NCBI GenBank assembly: GCA_963735455.1 | Contig: CAVTKZ010000003.1 | Coordinates: 381,207 to 445,206, forward strand | Length of the DNA stretch: 64,000 bases | Direction: 5' to 3' | Origin: Palsa-1033 sp963735455 | Lineage (GTDB): Bacteria > Chloroflexota > Limnocylindria > Limnocylindrales > CSP1-4 | Shown here: positions 29,313 to 38,233 of the stretch, one piece after another | How positions within the stretch are numbered: position 1 is the first letter of the stretch | Layout of the letters: each line of letters begins with the position of its first letter | Made by a program: the position numbers and the translations under genes | Notes under the pieces: generated by a model | What the model was told of the DNA's origin: nothing | What the model saw: the letters and a program-made list of their open reading frames with translations, nothing else | Databases searched by the model: none

Positions 29313-30140
29313 CTAGCGCTTGTCGGTCAGCGCCAGGTCGAGGCTGCCGGTCACGGCCCGTCGATAGTGCCCAGTCGAATCGCGGTTGGCGAGCAGGTGC
29401 GCGCCGGCGGTTCGCTTGGAGGGATAGGCGAGGAGAGCTCCCTGGGCGCCGCCGCCCATGAAGATCGTCCGGGCCGTGGTGGTCCCGGTGAACAGCGCGT
29501 CCAGGATGTAGCCGACGTTGCCGTACGGCTCGGCGAAGACGGCCTTCGCCCCGACGGCCAGGAAGCCGGCCGCAAAGTTCTGGATCCGCTCGCGGCCCGC
29601 CTCAACGGAGGGGACGGGATTGCCGGGCTCGGAGTTGCCGGCGGTGTAGCACTCGCCATGCAGGATGACGACCGCGTTGGGCGCCAGGTGGATGTACTTG
29701 CGGATGTAGTCGGCACCGTAGTACTTGAGGTTCAGGTTGCCCTGGTTGGCCCGGGCATTCAACCCGACGCCATCCTTGGTGTTCTCCTGGTACGGCGCGT
29801 ACGGGCTCGGCCAGCCGTTGCCGTGGCCCATGCTGATCAGGATGTTGGCGCCCTGTGCCGCGGCAGCGAATTGTGCCCAGCTGGCGTGCGGGCTGTAGAC
29901 CTCGACCACCGTCGCGCCGTAGCCGCGCGCCTGGGCGGCCAGCTGCTGCGCGTTGGCGATGTTACTGGCCGTGCCCGAACCGGTCGGGCCAACGACGATC
30001 ACGACCTTGATCGCCGTCGATGCGGCCACCGTGGGGACCGTGGCGATGCCGCCTGCCCCCAGGATGAGTGCTGCCATAGCGAACGCTCGTGCGCCGATGA
30101 ACAGTTTTGACGCCCGATGGGCGCCGTTCCTCAAATCCAA
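29313..30140 (-). CDS. Secreted protein with clan-CD peptidase-like His/Cys motifs
   Basis: 275 residues. TTG 30140 is preceded by GGAGG at eight bases. A signal peptide (FAMAALILGAGGIATVPTVAAS) is followed by an alpha/beta core: IKVVIVVGPTGSGTASNI, then NILISMGHGNG (His106) and NAVVILHGECYTAGN (Cys164). A hydrophobic strand ending in HG and a second ending in a cysteine is the layout of clan CD peptidases (caspase/gingipain type). A later AKAVFAEPYGNVGYILDALF block also fits such folds. The glycine-rich N-terminal strand is not a P-loop. Catalysis is inferred, not shown. Confidence 0.5.
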   Translation of the reverse strand: MDLRNGAHRASKLFIGARAFAMAALILGAGGIATVPTVAASTAIKVVIVVGPTGSGTASNIANAQQLAAQARGYGATVVEVYSPHASWAQFAAAAQGANILISMGHGNGWPSPYAPYQENTKDGVGLNARANQGNLNLKYYGADYIRKYIHLAPNAVVILHGECYTAGNSEPGNPVPSVEAGRERIQNFAAGFLAVGAKAVFAEPYGNVGYILDALFTGTTTARTIFMGGGAQGALLAYPSKRTAGAHLLANRDSTGHYRRAVTGSLDLALTDKR

Positions 30141-30446
30141 TGTCCTGCCTCCTCACTACCAGAACGCCGCCCAATTGCGGCGAACGCTGTGACATGTCGC
30201 CCGGCAGGGTCTGAGTGCGGGGGTTGGCCTGGGATCACCAAGTCGGTAGTGATCCGGACCTGCCACTGGGCGGCGAGTCGAAGTCCCCAGGAGGCGAGCG
30301 GGCCGCCTCGGGCGCAAGTCTGAACCCGAATCTCAATTTGCGCCAAGCCCCTTGGTACCAGCCGGCGCCAGACCTTCCGACCACCGCGGGGTCGTCACCC
30401 ACCCGCACTGCACCACCCCGCGCACCACCCGGCCCCCTCCGGACGC
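30141..30446. other. Intergenic region without recognised genes
   Basis: 306 bases between the secreted clan-CD-like protein and the LysE gene. I see no convincing coding frame, RNA structure or repeat here beyond GC-rich sequence. Confidence 0.5.
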
Positions 30447-31064
30447 TCAGCCGCGGACAGCGAGGTAGATCGCCACGAAGCCGAACAGGCCGATCAACAG
30501 GCCCGAGACCAGGGTCACTCCGCGCAGGACGCGGGGCGTCACCCGGGAGCGCAGCTGGGCGACGGCCGTGGTCAGCACGAGCCACCAGCTGGCTGAGCCG
30601 GCGAACACGCCGAGGGTCATCAGGCTGGCCTCGAGCGGGCTCCGATTCGTGATCCCCAGGCCGGCGAACAGGGCGGCGAAGGACAGGATCGTCAGCGGGT
30701 TGGTGAGGGTCAGGCCCAGGATCGAGAGGTACGCAGCGCGCAGCCCGCCGCGTCGCTCGGCGACGGTCGCGGCCGTCGGGCCGCTCGAGCGGACCGTCCG
30801 CAACGCCAGCCAGACCAGGAACAGGCCGCCCAGCAGGCCGAGGGCCCGCTCCGCGCCGACCAGGACGTCGGTCACCGCGGTCAGGCCGAAGGCGGCGATC
30901 CCGCCATACGTCGCGTCGGCGGTCGCGACGCCCAGCCCGGAGGCCAGGCCCACCACCCGCCCCGCCTGGAGCGTGCGCCGGATGACGAGCAGCGAGATCG
31001 GGCCGACGCCGGCCGCGATCACGAAACCGAGCACGAAGCCCCGGCCGAAGAGCAGCGGATCCAT
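30447..31064 (-). CDS. LysE family amino acid exporter
   Basis: 205 residues, six hydrophobic segments. The LysE/RhtB opening FVLGFVIAAGVGPISLLVIRRTL contains the family G-x-G-P-x-x-x-x-x-x-R pattern, and TNPLTILSFAALFAGLG carries the conserved NP motif of the middle helices. ATG 31064 follows AAGGAGAAGG. Likely exports basic or neutral amino acids. Divergent from the lipoprotein at 31164. Confidence 0.85.
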   Translation of the reverse strand: MDPLLFGRGFVLGFVIAAGVGPISLLVIRRTLQAGRVVGLASGLGVATADATYGGIAAFGLTAVTDVLVGAERALGLLGGLFLVWLALRTVRSSGPTAATVAERRGGLRAAYLSILGLTLTNPLTILSFAALFAGLGITNRSPLEASLMTLGVFAGSASWWLVLTTAVAQLRSRVTPRVLRGVTLVSGLLIGLFGFVAIYLAVRG

Positions 31065-31163
31065 CCTTCTCCTTGCTGGCAGCCTCGAGAAATGCTCCGG
31101 CAACCTTGCCCCAGTACGATCGGACGGGTCGCCGTCGGAGGCTGCCGGGGTAGGATCGCTCCG

Positions 31164-31787
31164 ATGCGCAACCATCGATTGCTCGCGTTGGCGCTCGGCG
31201 CTGCGCTGCTGGCTGCCTGCGGCTCAACGCCGGCGACCGCGATCCCGACCCTCAGCCTGGCTCCGCCGACGGCCACGCCGAACCCGCACCTGACCGATCC
31301 GGCGTCGGTCGACACGGTCTACAACGCCCTGGTCAATGCCGGCCTCCAGCTCTCGGCGAACTCGGCCGATGCGGGCACGGGCGCAATGGTCAAGCGCCTC
31401 CACCTGACCTTCCACGCCTTGCCCCTGGTCCTGACCCAGTACACGAGCGCGAAGACGCTCGTGTCGGCCTCGGGCTTCAATCCCAAGGCGAAGCCGGTCC
31501 TGGGCGATCCGCCCTTTGCCCTGGCCGGCCTGAACATCCTGATCGAGTACGGCTCGAGCACCCAGAACGGCCCGCCGGCGGCGCCCGACGCGCAGTTCGT
31601 GAGCGCCTTCCAGCAGATCGTGTCGATCGTGGATCCGCTCCTCGGGCCTCTCCAGCAACGCTCGGTCACGCCGGTCGCGCTGCCCACCCCGACCCCGGCG
31701 CCGAGCGTCTCGACGGTCCCGGCATCGGCCAAGCCCACTGCCAAGCCGACCGCCAAGCCGAAACCGAAGCCGACCAAGAAGCCCTAG
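31164..31787 (+). CDS. Putative lipoprotein, unknown function
   Basis: 207 residues. Signal peptide with lipobox LAACG, followed by a Pro/Thr linker, a central domain (VYNALVNAGLQLSANSADAG, HALPLVLTQYTS, LAGLNILIEYGSS, FVSAFQQIVSIVDPLLGPL) and a Pro/Lys/Ala tail (KPTAKPTAKPKPKPTKKP) likely to span or bind the wall. I recognise no family. Confidence 0.7.
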   Translation: MRNHRLLALALGAALLAACGSTPATAIPTLSLAPPTATPNPHLTDPASVDTVYNALVNAGLQLSANSADAGTGAMVKRLHLTFHALPLVLTQYTSAKTLVSASGFNPKAKPVLGDPPFALAGLNILIEYGSSTQNGPPAAPDAQFVSAFQQIVSIVDPLLGPLQQRSVTPVALPTPTPAPSVSTVPASAKPTAKPTAKPKPKPTKKP

Positions 31788-31804
31788 GCTCCGATCCCGA
31801 TCGG

Positions 31805-31856
31805 GTCCGGCATGGCGGTCCGGCATGGCGGTCCGGCGTTGCGTTCGGACGTGGCG
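31805..31856. repeat. 13-nt tandem repeat before the methionine cluster
   Basis: GTCCGGCATGGCG occurs twice in tandem (31805-31817, 31818-31830) and is followed by two diverged copies (GTCCGGCGTTGCG, TTCGGACGTGGCG). It lies in the leader about 100-150 bases upstream of the homocysteine methyltransferase start. Confidence 0.8.
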
Positions 31857-31953
31857 TTCGGCTCGCGGATCCGCGCGAATGGCCCTCCGGTTCGCTATGG
31901 TTCATCCCAGATCGCTGGGCTCGGCCCCGATCGGATGAATGGCGAGGAGGCCG

Positions 31954-33006
31954 ATGACCGAACCGCGCCGGACGCGCCGGGGTCCGGATGGCAGCAGGCA
32001 GAGCACCTCGGGCCGCCTCGACGCCGGCCCGGGCTTGCTCGAGCCCGTCGACCCGTCCGCCTTTCCCGACCAGGCGACCCGGCGGGCGATCGACGGCGGC
32101 GCCCGGAGCGCACGCTGGACCTCCCTCCTCGACGAGGGGGGCCCGATCCTGGCCGACGGCGCAATGGGCACGATGCTCTTCCTGAACGGCCTCCAGTTCG
32201 GGGACCCGCCCGAGGTCTGGAACCTGACCCAGCCCGACGTGATCCGGCGGATCCATCGGGGCTACCTCGAGGCCGGCTCGCGGATCCTGCTGACCAACAC
32301 CTTCGGCGGCAATCGCCTGCGGCTGGGCCTGCACCGGCTTGAAGGGCGGGTCGCCGAGCTGAACCAGACGGCGGCGATCCTGCTCCGCTCGGAGGTCGAG
32401 GCGGCGGGCACGGGGGCCCTGGTGGCTGGTGACATCGGCCCGAGCGGCGCGATCATGGCCCCGGTGGGCACCCTCGACTACGAGGAAGCGGTCGACGTCT
32501 TCGCCGAGCAGGCCGGCGCCCTCGTCGACGGTGGCGTGGACCTGATCTGGATCGAGACGATGTCCGACCTGACCGAGATCAAGGCCGCGATCGAGGGCGT
32601 TCGCCGGGTCGCGCCGGGGATCCCCTTGATCACCACCATGACCTTCGACACCCGCGGCCGGACGATGATGGGGGTCACCCCGGAGCAGGCGGTCGAGGCT
32701 CTCCACGCGTGGGGCGCCGATGCGATCGGGGGCAACTGCGGCAACGGCCCCGACGAGCTCCTGCCGGTGATCCGCAAGATGCGCGCCGTTGCGCCGGACG
32801 TCCTCCTCGTCTCGAAGTCGAATGCCGGGATGCCTGAGCTGATCGACATGCGCGCGGTCTATCGCGCCTCGCCTGAGACGATGGCCCAGGCCGCGACCGA
32901 GTTCCAGGTGGCCGGAGCCCGAATCGTGGGTGCCTGCTGCGGCAGCACGCCCGACCACCTCCGGACGATGAACGCGGCGTTGCTGGCCGGGAGCGCCCGC
33001 CGATGA
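31954..33006 (+). CDS. Homocysteine S-methyltransferase family protein
   Basis: Zinc-dependent methyl transfer to homocysteine, as in the MetH N-terminal module or MmuM/BHMT enzymes. About 350 residues. Core: ILADGAMGTMLFLNGL, ILLTNTFGGNRLRL, VAGDIGPSG, WIETMSDLTEIKAAIEG, then the zinc ligands GGNCGNGPDEL and GACCGSTPDHLR. ATG 31954 is chosen over 31939 because GAGGAGG precedes it at ribosome-site distance. The first 60 residues are a low-complexity extension. The methyl donor (betaine, S-methylmethionine or folate via a partner) is not readable. Overlaps the Lrp gene as ATGA. Confidence 0.88.
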   Translation: MTEPRRTRRGPDGSRQSTSGRLDAGPGLLEPVDPSAFPDQATRRAIDGGARSARWTSLLDEGGPILADGAMGTMLFLNGLQFGDPPEVWNLTQPDVIRRIHRGYLEAGSRILLTNTFGGNRLRLGLHRLEGRVAELNQTAAILLRSEVEAAGTGALVAGDIGPSGAIMAPVGTLDYEEAVDVFAEQAGALVDGGVDLIWIETMSDLTEIKAAIEGVRRVAPGIPLITTMTFDTRGRTMMGVTPEQAVEALHAWGADAIGGNCGNGPDELLPVIRKMRAVAPDVLLVSKSNAGMPELIDMRAVYRASPETMAQAATEFQVAGARIVGACCGSTPDHLRTMNAALLAGSARR

Positions 33007-33494
33007 CCGTGGGCAAGCTCCGGGCCCGCAGCGGACGGGGGAGCGAGGACGTCTCGGCCCTCGACAAGCGGATCATCGAGCACCTCCAGGAAGACGGCCG
33101 CCGGCCGTTCACCCAGATCGCGGCCGAGCTGGGCGTGTCGGAGGCCGCCGTCCGGGCGCGCACGAACCGGCTGGTCGAGCGGGGGATCCTCCAGATCGTG
33201 GGCGTCACCGACCCGCTCAAGCTGGGCTTCCAGCAGATGGCGATGGTCGGCATCCGCTGCGAGCGGGACCGGCTGGTCCAGGTGGCCGAGGCGGTCGGCG
33301 CCTTCCCCGAGGTCGACTACGTGGTGATCACTGCGGGCACCTACGACATCCTGATCGAGGTGGTCTGCGAGGACAACTCGGCCCTCCTCGACTTCCTGGC
33401 CGAGAAGCTCCGGGCGATCGACGGCGTGCGCGACACGGAGACGTTCGTCTACCTCCGGATGGTCAAGCAGACCTACCAGTGGGGCACTCGCTGA
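33003..33494 (+). CDS. Lrp/AsnC family transcriptional regulator
   Basis: 163 residues. Winged helix-turn-helix at about residues 18-65 (LDKRIIEHLQEDGRRPFTQI, ELGVSEAAVRARTNRLVERG), then a RAM ligand-binding domain (VAEAVGAFPEVDYVVITAGTYDILIEV). It overlaps the preceding methyltransferase gene and precedes a Cys/Met-metabolism PLP enzyme, so it probably controls sulfur amino acid genes, binding methionine or a related amino acid. Confidence 0.92.
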   Translation: MTVGKLRARSGRGSEDVSALDKRIIEHLQEDGRRPFTQIAAELGVSEAAVRARTNRLVERGILQIVGVTDPLKLGFQQMAMVGIRCERDRLVQVAEAVGAFPEVDYVVITAGTYDILIEVVCEDNSALLDFLAEKLRAIDGVRDTETFVYLRMVKQTYQWGTR

Positions 33495-33602
33495 GGCTGG
33501 TCATGGCTCCGCTCGGGGCCCGCCCGGGTCGGTCCCGGCCCCGCCAGGGTCCGCCCTGCCGCCGCCAGGGTCCGCCGGCCGCCTCGGTGTAGCATCCCGG
33601 TC

Positions 33603-34868
33603 ATGGCTGAGCGCGCGACCAATCCGCCCGATCGCTCACGTCGCGGCTTCGCCACGCGGGCGATCAAGGCCGCCACCACCCCGCCCGTCGTCAACCAGCG
33701 GGCGAACGCCGTGCCGCTCTACCTGTCGGCCACGTTCTCGGCCGATGACGCCGAAGAGCTCGGGGCGATCGCGACCGGAACCCAGCCCGGCTACGCCTAC
33801 GCCCGGATCGACAACCCGACCGGGACGGCCCTGGCCGACGCCGTCGCCGAGATCGAGGGCGCCGAAGCGGCGCGCGCCTTCGCCAGCGGGATGGCCGCGA
33901 TCCACGCCGCCCTGGCCTCGGTCCTGCGGGCCGGCGACCGGGTGCTGGCCACCTCGGCGATCTACGGCTCGACCCGCTCGCTGCTCCTGAACCAGTTCGG
34001 CGGGCTGGGCATCACGACGACATTCATCGACGCGACGGACCTGGCCGCCGTTGACGCGGCCCTGGCCGCCGCCCCGACCCGGGTCCTGTATGTCGAGACC
34101 ATCTCGAACCCGACGATCGTGGTCGTCGACCTGGCGGCGCTGGCCAGGCTGGCCCACGCCCACGGGGCCCTGCTGATCGTCGACAACACGTTCGCCTCGC
34201 CCTACCTCTGCCGGCCGATCGAGCTGGGCGCCGACCTGGTGGCCGAATCGGCGACCAAGTTCATCGGCGGCCACTCGGACGTCCTGGCCGGCGTCGTCGC
34301 CGGCTCGGCCGAGCGAATCGCGGCCGTGCGCCAGGTCGAGATCGACACGGGCGGGACGCTCTCGCCGCTGTCCGCCTTCCTCGTCCTGCGGGGGATGACC
34401 ACGCTGGCGGTCCGGATGGAGCGTCAGGCGGCGACGGCCCGGGTCCTGGCCGCCTGGCTGGAGGCCCAGCCCGGGGTCCTGCGGGTCGTCTATCCCGGGC
34501 TCGCCAGCCATCCCCAGCACGAGCTGGCCGGCCGCCAGTTCCCGATCGGCGGCGGGATGCTCGCCTTCGAGGTCGTCGGCGGGCGGGCCGGCGGGACCGC
34601 CTTCATCGACGCCCTGACGATCCCCGAGCTGACCGCCTCGCTGGGCAGCATCCACACGATCGTCGCCCATCCGCCGACGACCACCCATCGCCAGCTGAAC
34701 GACGCCGAGCTGGTCCAGGCGGGAATCGGCCCGGGCCTGCTGCGCTGCTCGGTCGGGCTCGAGGATCTCGACGACCTTCGCGCCGATTTCGCGGTCGGGC
34801 TCGAGGCCGCGGCCGCGGCCGCGCGCGAGGCGCCCAAGCGAGCCGACGCCCAGCCCGTCGGCGCGTAG
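33603..34868 (+). CDS. Cys/Met metabolism PLP-dependent enzyme (gamma-lyase / gamma-synthase family)
   Basis: 421 residues. The PLP lysine is Lys219 in SATKFIGGHSD. Other family marks: YARIDNPTGTALADAVAEIE, FASGMAAIHAAL, YVETISNPTIVVVDLAALA, LIVDNTFASPYLCRPIELGAD, and GLLRCSVGLEDLDDL near the end. It could be methionine gamma-lyase, cystathionine gamma-lyase or O-acetylhomoserine sulfhydrylase; the sequence does not decide. Neighbouring homocysteine methyltransferase and Lrp support a role in methionine/homocysteine turnover. Confidence 0.92.
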   Translation: MAERATNPPDRSRRGFATRAIKAATTPPVVNQRANAVPLYLSATFSADDAEELGAIATGTQPGYAYARIDNPTGTALADAVAEIEGAEAARAFASGMAAIHAALASVLRAGDRVLATSAIYGSTRSLLLNQFGGLGITTTFIDATDLAAVDAALAAAPTRVLYVETISNPTIVVVDLAALARLAHAHGALLIVDNTFASPYLCRPIELGADLVAESATKFIGGHSDVLAGVVAGSAERIAAVRQVEIDTGGTLSPLSAFLVLRGMTTLAVRMERQAATARVLAAWLEAQPGVLRVVYPGLASHPQHELAGRQFPIGGGMLAFEVVGGRAGGTAFIDALTIPELTASLGSIHTIVAHPPTTTHRQLNDAELVQAGIGPGLLRCSVGLEDLDDLRADFAVGLEAAAAAAREAPKRADAQPVGA

Positions 34869-34987
34869 GGGACCCGATCGCCACCCTGGCGGCCGGCCGG
34901 GCCGTCCCATCGCGCGACCAACACCTCTCACCGCCGGCCCGCCTCGGGCTGGGCCTCTGGCGGCTGTTCACCTCGGTCAACTTCGCC

Positions 34988-36358
34988 GTGCTCCAGATCA
35001 TCATCCTGGTGATCGTCGGGCTGATCGGGATGACCGTCACCCAGCTGCCCGACTTCGCGTTCCGCAGCCCGGCCGACTACATCGCCCAGATGGAGATCAT
35101 CCACGCCAAGTACGACCCGGCGATCGGGGCCGGGGCGGTGGCGATCCTGGAGCGGCTGCAGGTCTTCAACATCTTCACGGCCTGGTGGTTCAGCGCCCTG
35201 CTGGTCCTGCTGGTGATCTCGATCGTCGTGTGCACCCTGAACCGGACGCCCAAGCTGTGGCGGACCTCGGCCGAGATCCGGATCGTCCAGCCCGACCCGT
35301 TCTACGACCCGATCCTGCCCGACCGGGCCGTCGTCGCGGGAGTCGACCGCGACGCGATCCGGAGCGCGCTGCGGAGGTCCCATTTCCGGATCCGCGAAGC
35401 CGAGGCGGACGGGGTCCAGTACCTGTACGGCGATCGCCATCGCTGGACGAAGCTGGCGACCCTGATCAGCCACCTCGGCCTGATCCTGTTCCTGGTCGCG
35501 GCGGCGGTCACCAGCCGGTTCGGCTTCGAGAGCGGGATCGAGCTGACCACCGGCGAGAGCTCGCCGGTCCAGGCGATCGGCACCCCGGGCCTGCTGGTGG
35601 TCAAGAGCTACGGCTTCTCGGACCCGACCGCCGCCGACGGCACGGTCCTCGACTACACCACCGACCTGGCCGTCTACCAGGACGGCAACCTGCTGGCGCG
35701 CAAGGTGATCCGGGTCAACGATCCGCTGACGGTCGATGGCTTCTCGTTCCACCAGAACGGCTTCCGGCCGGCGCCCGACATCGTGATTCGGGACTCGAAG
35801 GGCGAGCCGCTGTGGACCGGGCCGGTACCCCTCGACGACAGCGTGGCCGGCTCGCCGCACGGCGTGATGAGCGTGCCGGGCGAGGACAACGTCGGCCTGG
35901 AGATGCTCCTGACCAAGGCCTCCGACGGCACCGACGGGGTCCTCTTCCTGCCCTACCGGGCGACCGGCCTGAACCCCGATGGGACGCCGATCACCCAGTC
36001 GCTGACCCCGTTCTTCGTGGCGGTCGGCGGGGTTGCCGGATCGCCCGACACGGATTTCTACGTCCAGCTCAAGGACATCCAGAACGCGACGATCCTGGTC
36101 GCCAAGCAGGATCCCGGCCAGGACATCGTGTGGTTCGCGTTCCTGAGCCTGATCAGCGGCCTGCTGATCACGTTCTACCTGCCCCGCCGCCGGATCTGGG
36201 CCCGGCTCGACCCGAGCGGCGAGCTGCGGATCGTCGGCCGCTCCGAGCGCTACGTCGACTTCCGGCGCGAGTTCGGGCAGCTGCTCGACGACATCGTCGC
36301 GGCACGACCTGCGGCGCTTGCGGCCGCGCCCGCGGCCAGCTCCGCGCCCGCGAGCTAG
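34988..36358 (+). CDS. resB: ResB-like cytochrome c biogenesis protein
   Basis: ResB/Ccs1 works with ResA/CcsA in system II haem delivery to c-type cytochromes. Membrane segments at LQIIILVIVGLIGMTV, WWFSALLVLLVISIVVCTL, LATLISHLGLILFLVAAAV and WFAFLSLISGLLITFYLP bracket a large extracytoplasmic domain. TLNRTPKLWR and RWTKLATLISHLGLIL are ResB-typical. GTG 34988 is the first standard start, yet the frame is open upstream and reads LGLWRLFTSVNFA, a ResB hallmark, so the true N-terminus is about 20-40 residues longer with an unusual start or an indel. No ccsA is nearby. Confidence 0.82.
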   Translation: MLQIIILVIVGLIGMTVTQLPDFAFRSPADYIAQMEIIHAKYDPAIGAGAVAILERLQVFNIFTAWWFSALLVLLVISIVVCTLNRTPKLWRTSAEIRIVQPDPFYDPILPDRAVVAGVDRDAIRSALRRSHFRIREAEADGVQYLYGDRHRWTKLATLISHLGLILFLVAAAVTSRFGFESGIELTTGESSPVQAIGTPGLLVVKSYGFSDPTAADGTVLDYTTDLAVYQDGNLLARKVIRVNDPLTVDGFSFHQNGFRPAPDIVIRDSKGEPLWTGPVPLDDSVAGSPHGVMSVPGEDNVGLEMLLTKASDGTDGVLFLPYRATGLNPDGTPITQSLTPFFVAVGGVAGSPDTDFYVQLKDIQNATILVAKQDPGQDIVWFAFLSLISGLLITFYLPRRRIWARLDPSGELRIVGRSERYVDFRREFGQLLDDIVAARPAALAAAPAASSAPAS

Positions 36359-36476
36359 GGCGCCGTCTCGGCTGGGTCGTGCGGCCGCACGGCCTCGGCT
36401 CGGTGGCGCGGCTGCACCCTTGGTAGGCTGAGTCCGGTCGTGTTCCGACCCACCCGACAGACACAAGGAGTCCCCG

Positions 36477-37842
36477 TTGGCCGACAAGGACAAGGCGGCG
36501 GACGTCGAGGCGACGATCGACGCGGCCGCCAAGAGCGGCATCCGGTTCGTCCAGCTCCAGTTCACCGACATCATGGGCATCGTCAAGGCGGTGACGATCC
36601 CGATCCACCAGCTCAAGGGCTCGGTCAAGCACGGGACCTGGTTCGACGGCTCGTCGATCGAGGGCTTCACCCGGATCGCCGAGTCGGACCAGTACCTGAT
36701 GCCCGACATGTCGACGTTCGCCGAGATCCCCTGGCAGAAGGGCAGCGGCCCGCGGGGCACCGCCCGGATCATCTGCGACGTCTTCACGCCGAGCGGCGAG
36801 CCGTTCGTCGGCGATCCGCGCTTCGTCCTCCGCCGGCAGGTCGAGCGGGCGGCCAAGCTGGGCTATGTCGTCAACACGGGCCCCGAGCTCGAGTTCTTCC
36901 TGTTCCGGCGCGGCGAGGACGGCGAGATCGAGCCGCTGCCCCACGACCAGGCCGGCTACTTCGACTTCTCGAGCGACCTCGCCCAGGAGATCCGCCAGGA
37001 CATGGTCGACGCCCTCGAGGCGTTCGGGATCCGGGTCGAGGCCGCCCACCACGAGGTCGCCGTCGGCCAGCACGAGATCGACTTCGAGTACAGCGACGCG
37101 CTGCGGACCGCCGACAACGCGGTCACCTTCAAGTTCGCGCTCAAGGCGATCGCCCAGCAGCACGGCCTGTACGCCACGTTCATGCCCAAGCCGATCCACG
37201 GGATCAACGGCTCGGGCATGCACACCCACCAGAGCCTCTGGTCGATCGCCGAGAAGCGCAACGCGTTCGCCGACGTTTCCAACCCGTACGGGCTGTCCGA
37301 CGTCGCCCGCTCGTACATGGCCGGGATCCTGGCCCACGCCCGGGGGATGATCGCGGTGCTCGCGCCGCTCGTGAACTCGTACAAGCGGCTCGTGCCCGGC
37401 TACGAGGCCCCGACGTACCTGACCTGGGGCCGGACGAACCGCTCGGCCCTGATCCGGGTGCCGATGGTCTCGCCGGGCAAGTCCGTGGAGGGCACCCGGG
37501 CCGAGGTGCGCTGCCCGGATCCGTCGTCGAACACGTACCTCGCGTTCACCGCGATGATCGCGGCCGGGCTCGACGGCGTGGAGCGCGGCCTGAAGCTTGC
37601 CGAGCCGGTCGAGGAGATCGCTGTTCGAGATGGACGCCGCCCGGATCGCCGAGCAGGGGATCAAGGAGCTGCCGGGCACGCTCGGCGAGGCGCTCGACGA
37701 GCTCGAGCAGGACGAGGTGATCCGGGCCGCGCTCGGCGACCACGTGCTGAACCACTTCCTCGACGCCAAGCGCGCCGAGTGGGACGAGTACCGCACCCAG
37801 GTCAGCGACTGGGAGGTCGACCGCTACCTGGAGCAGTTCTAG
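36477..37842 (+). CDS. glnA: Glutamine synthetase type I-alpha (frameshift near C-terminus)
   Basis: ATP-dependent ammonia assimilation. TTG 36477 follows AAGGAGTCCCC. Signatures: FTDIMGIVKAVTIP, GTWFDGSSIEGF, GPELEFFLFR, HHEVAVGQHEIDFEY, KPIHGINGSGMHTHQSLW, NSYKRLVPGYEAPTY and RAEVRCPDPSSN. The C-terminal YDLP adenylylation loop is absent, so this is the I-alpha, non-adenylylated class. A single extra base at about 37617-37622 shifts the frame; the remaining LFEMDAARIAEQGIKELPGT to DRYLEQF is intact. For an essential enzyme a real disruption is unlikely; sequence error is favoured. Confidence 0.93.
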
Positions 37843-38232
37843 GGGGAGCGGCGCCTCTCGGCGCGGTGCCGGAGATCGCACCGAGCCTTGGGCCCGAGCG
37901 GCCCGTGGGCCGGCGTCTCGTGCACGGGCGGTGTTGCGTGCCGGCCGGCGCCCGGCCGCGGGGGTGCCTCGGGCCCTCAACCGGCCACCGTGCGGCGCCG
38001 GGGGCTGCATCCCAGGGCGGGGCGCCGGGCCTGGAGCCCCGCGGTACCACAACTAACCTTAGGCAGCGGGTTCCACCGGCCGATGTGCCCCTTTTGGGTT
38101 CGTGAGCCCCGATCGCCCAACTCCGTGGCGCAATCCACCACTACTACGGGTAACCGCGCGCGTTGGCTCCGGAAAAGGAGACTCGGGCCTGATAAGGGGC
38201 CGCGAAGGCCGTTAGGTAAGAGTAGTTGTGGT
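37843..38232. other. Long leader between glnA and the XRE gene, with inverted repeat
   Basis: 390 bases with no convincing gene. Weak GC hairpins follow glnA. The 17-nt segment at 38045-38061 is the inverted complement of 38217-38233 with two mismatches (core TACCACAACTA and TAGTTGTGGTA). A third, weaker relative (CACCACTACTA) lies at about 38133-38143. The right arm abuts the XRE start codon. Confidence 0.6.
38045..38061 (+). repeat. Left arm of 17-nt inverted repeat before XRE gene
   Basis: TACCACAACTAACCTTA; its reverse complement matches 38217-38233 at 15 of 17 positions. Confidence 0.7.
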
Positions 38233-38233
38233 A
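38217..38233 (-). repeat. Right arm of 17-nt inverted repeat overlapping XRE start
   Basis: TAAGAGTAGTTGTGGTA runs into the ATG at 38233. Placement over the translation start is consistent with an autoregulatory operator; a short mobile-element terminus is the alternative. Confidence 0.7.

Noticed and set aside
31788..31953. SAM or cobalamin riboswitch before the methionine genes
   Set aside because: No conserved riboswitch core is recognisable; the leader is dominated by 13-nt tandem repeats.
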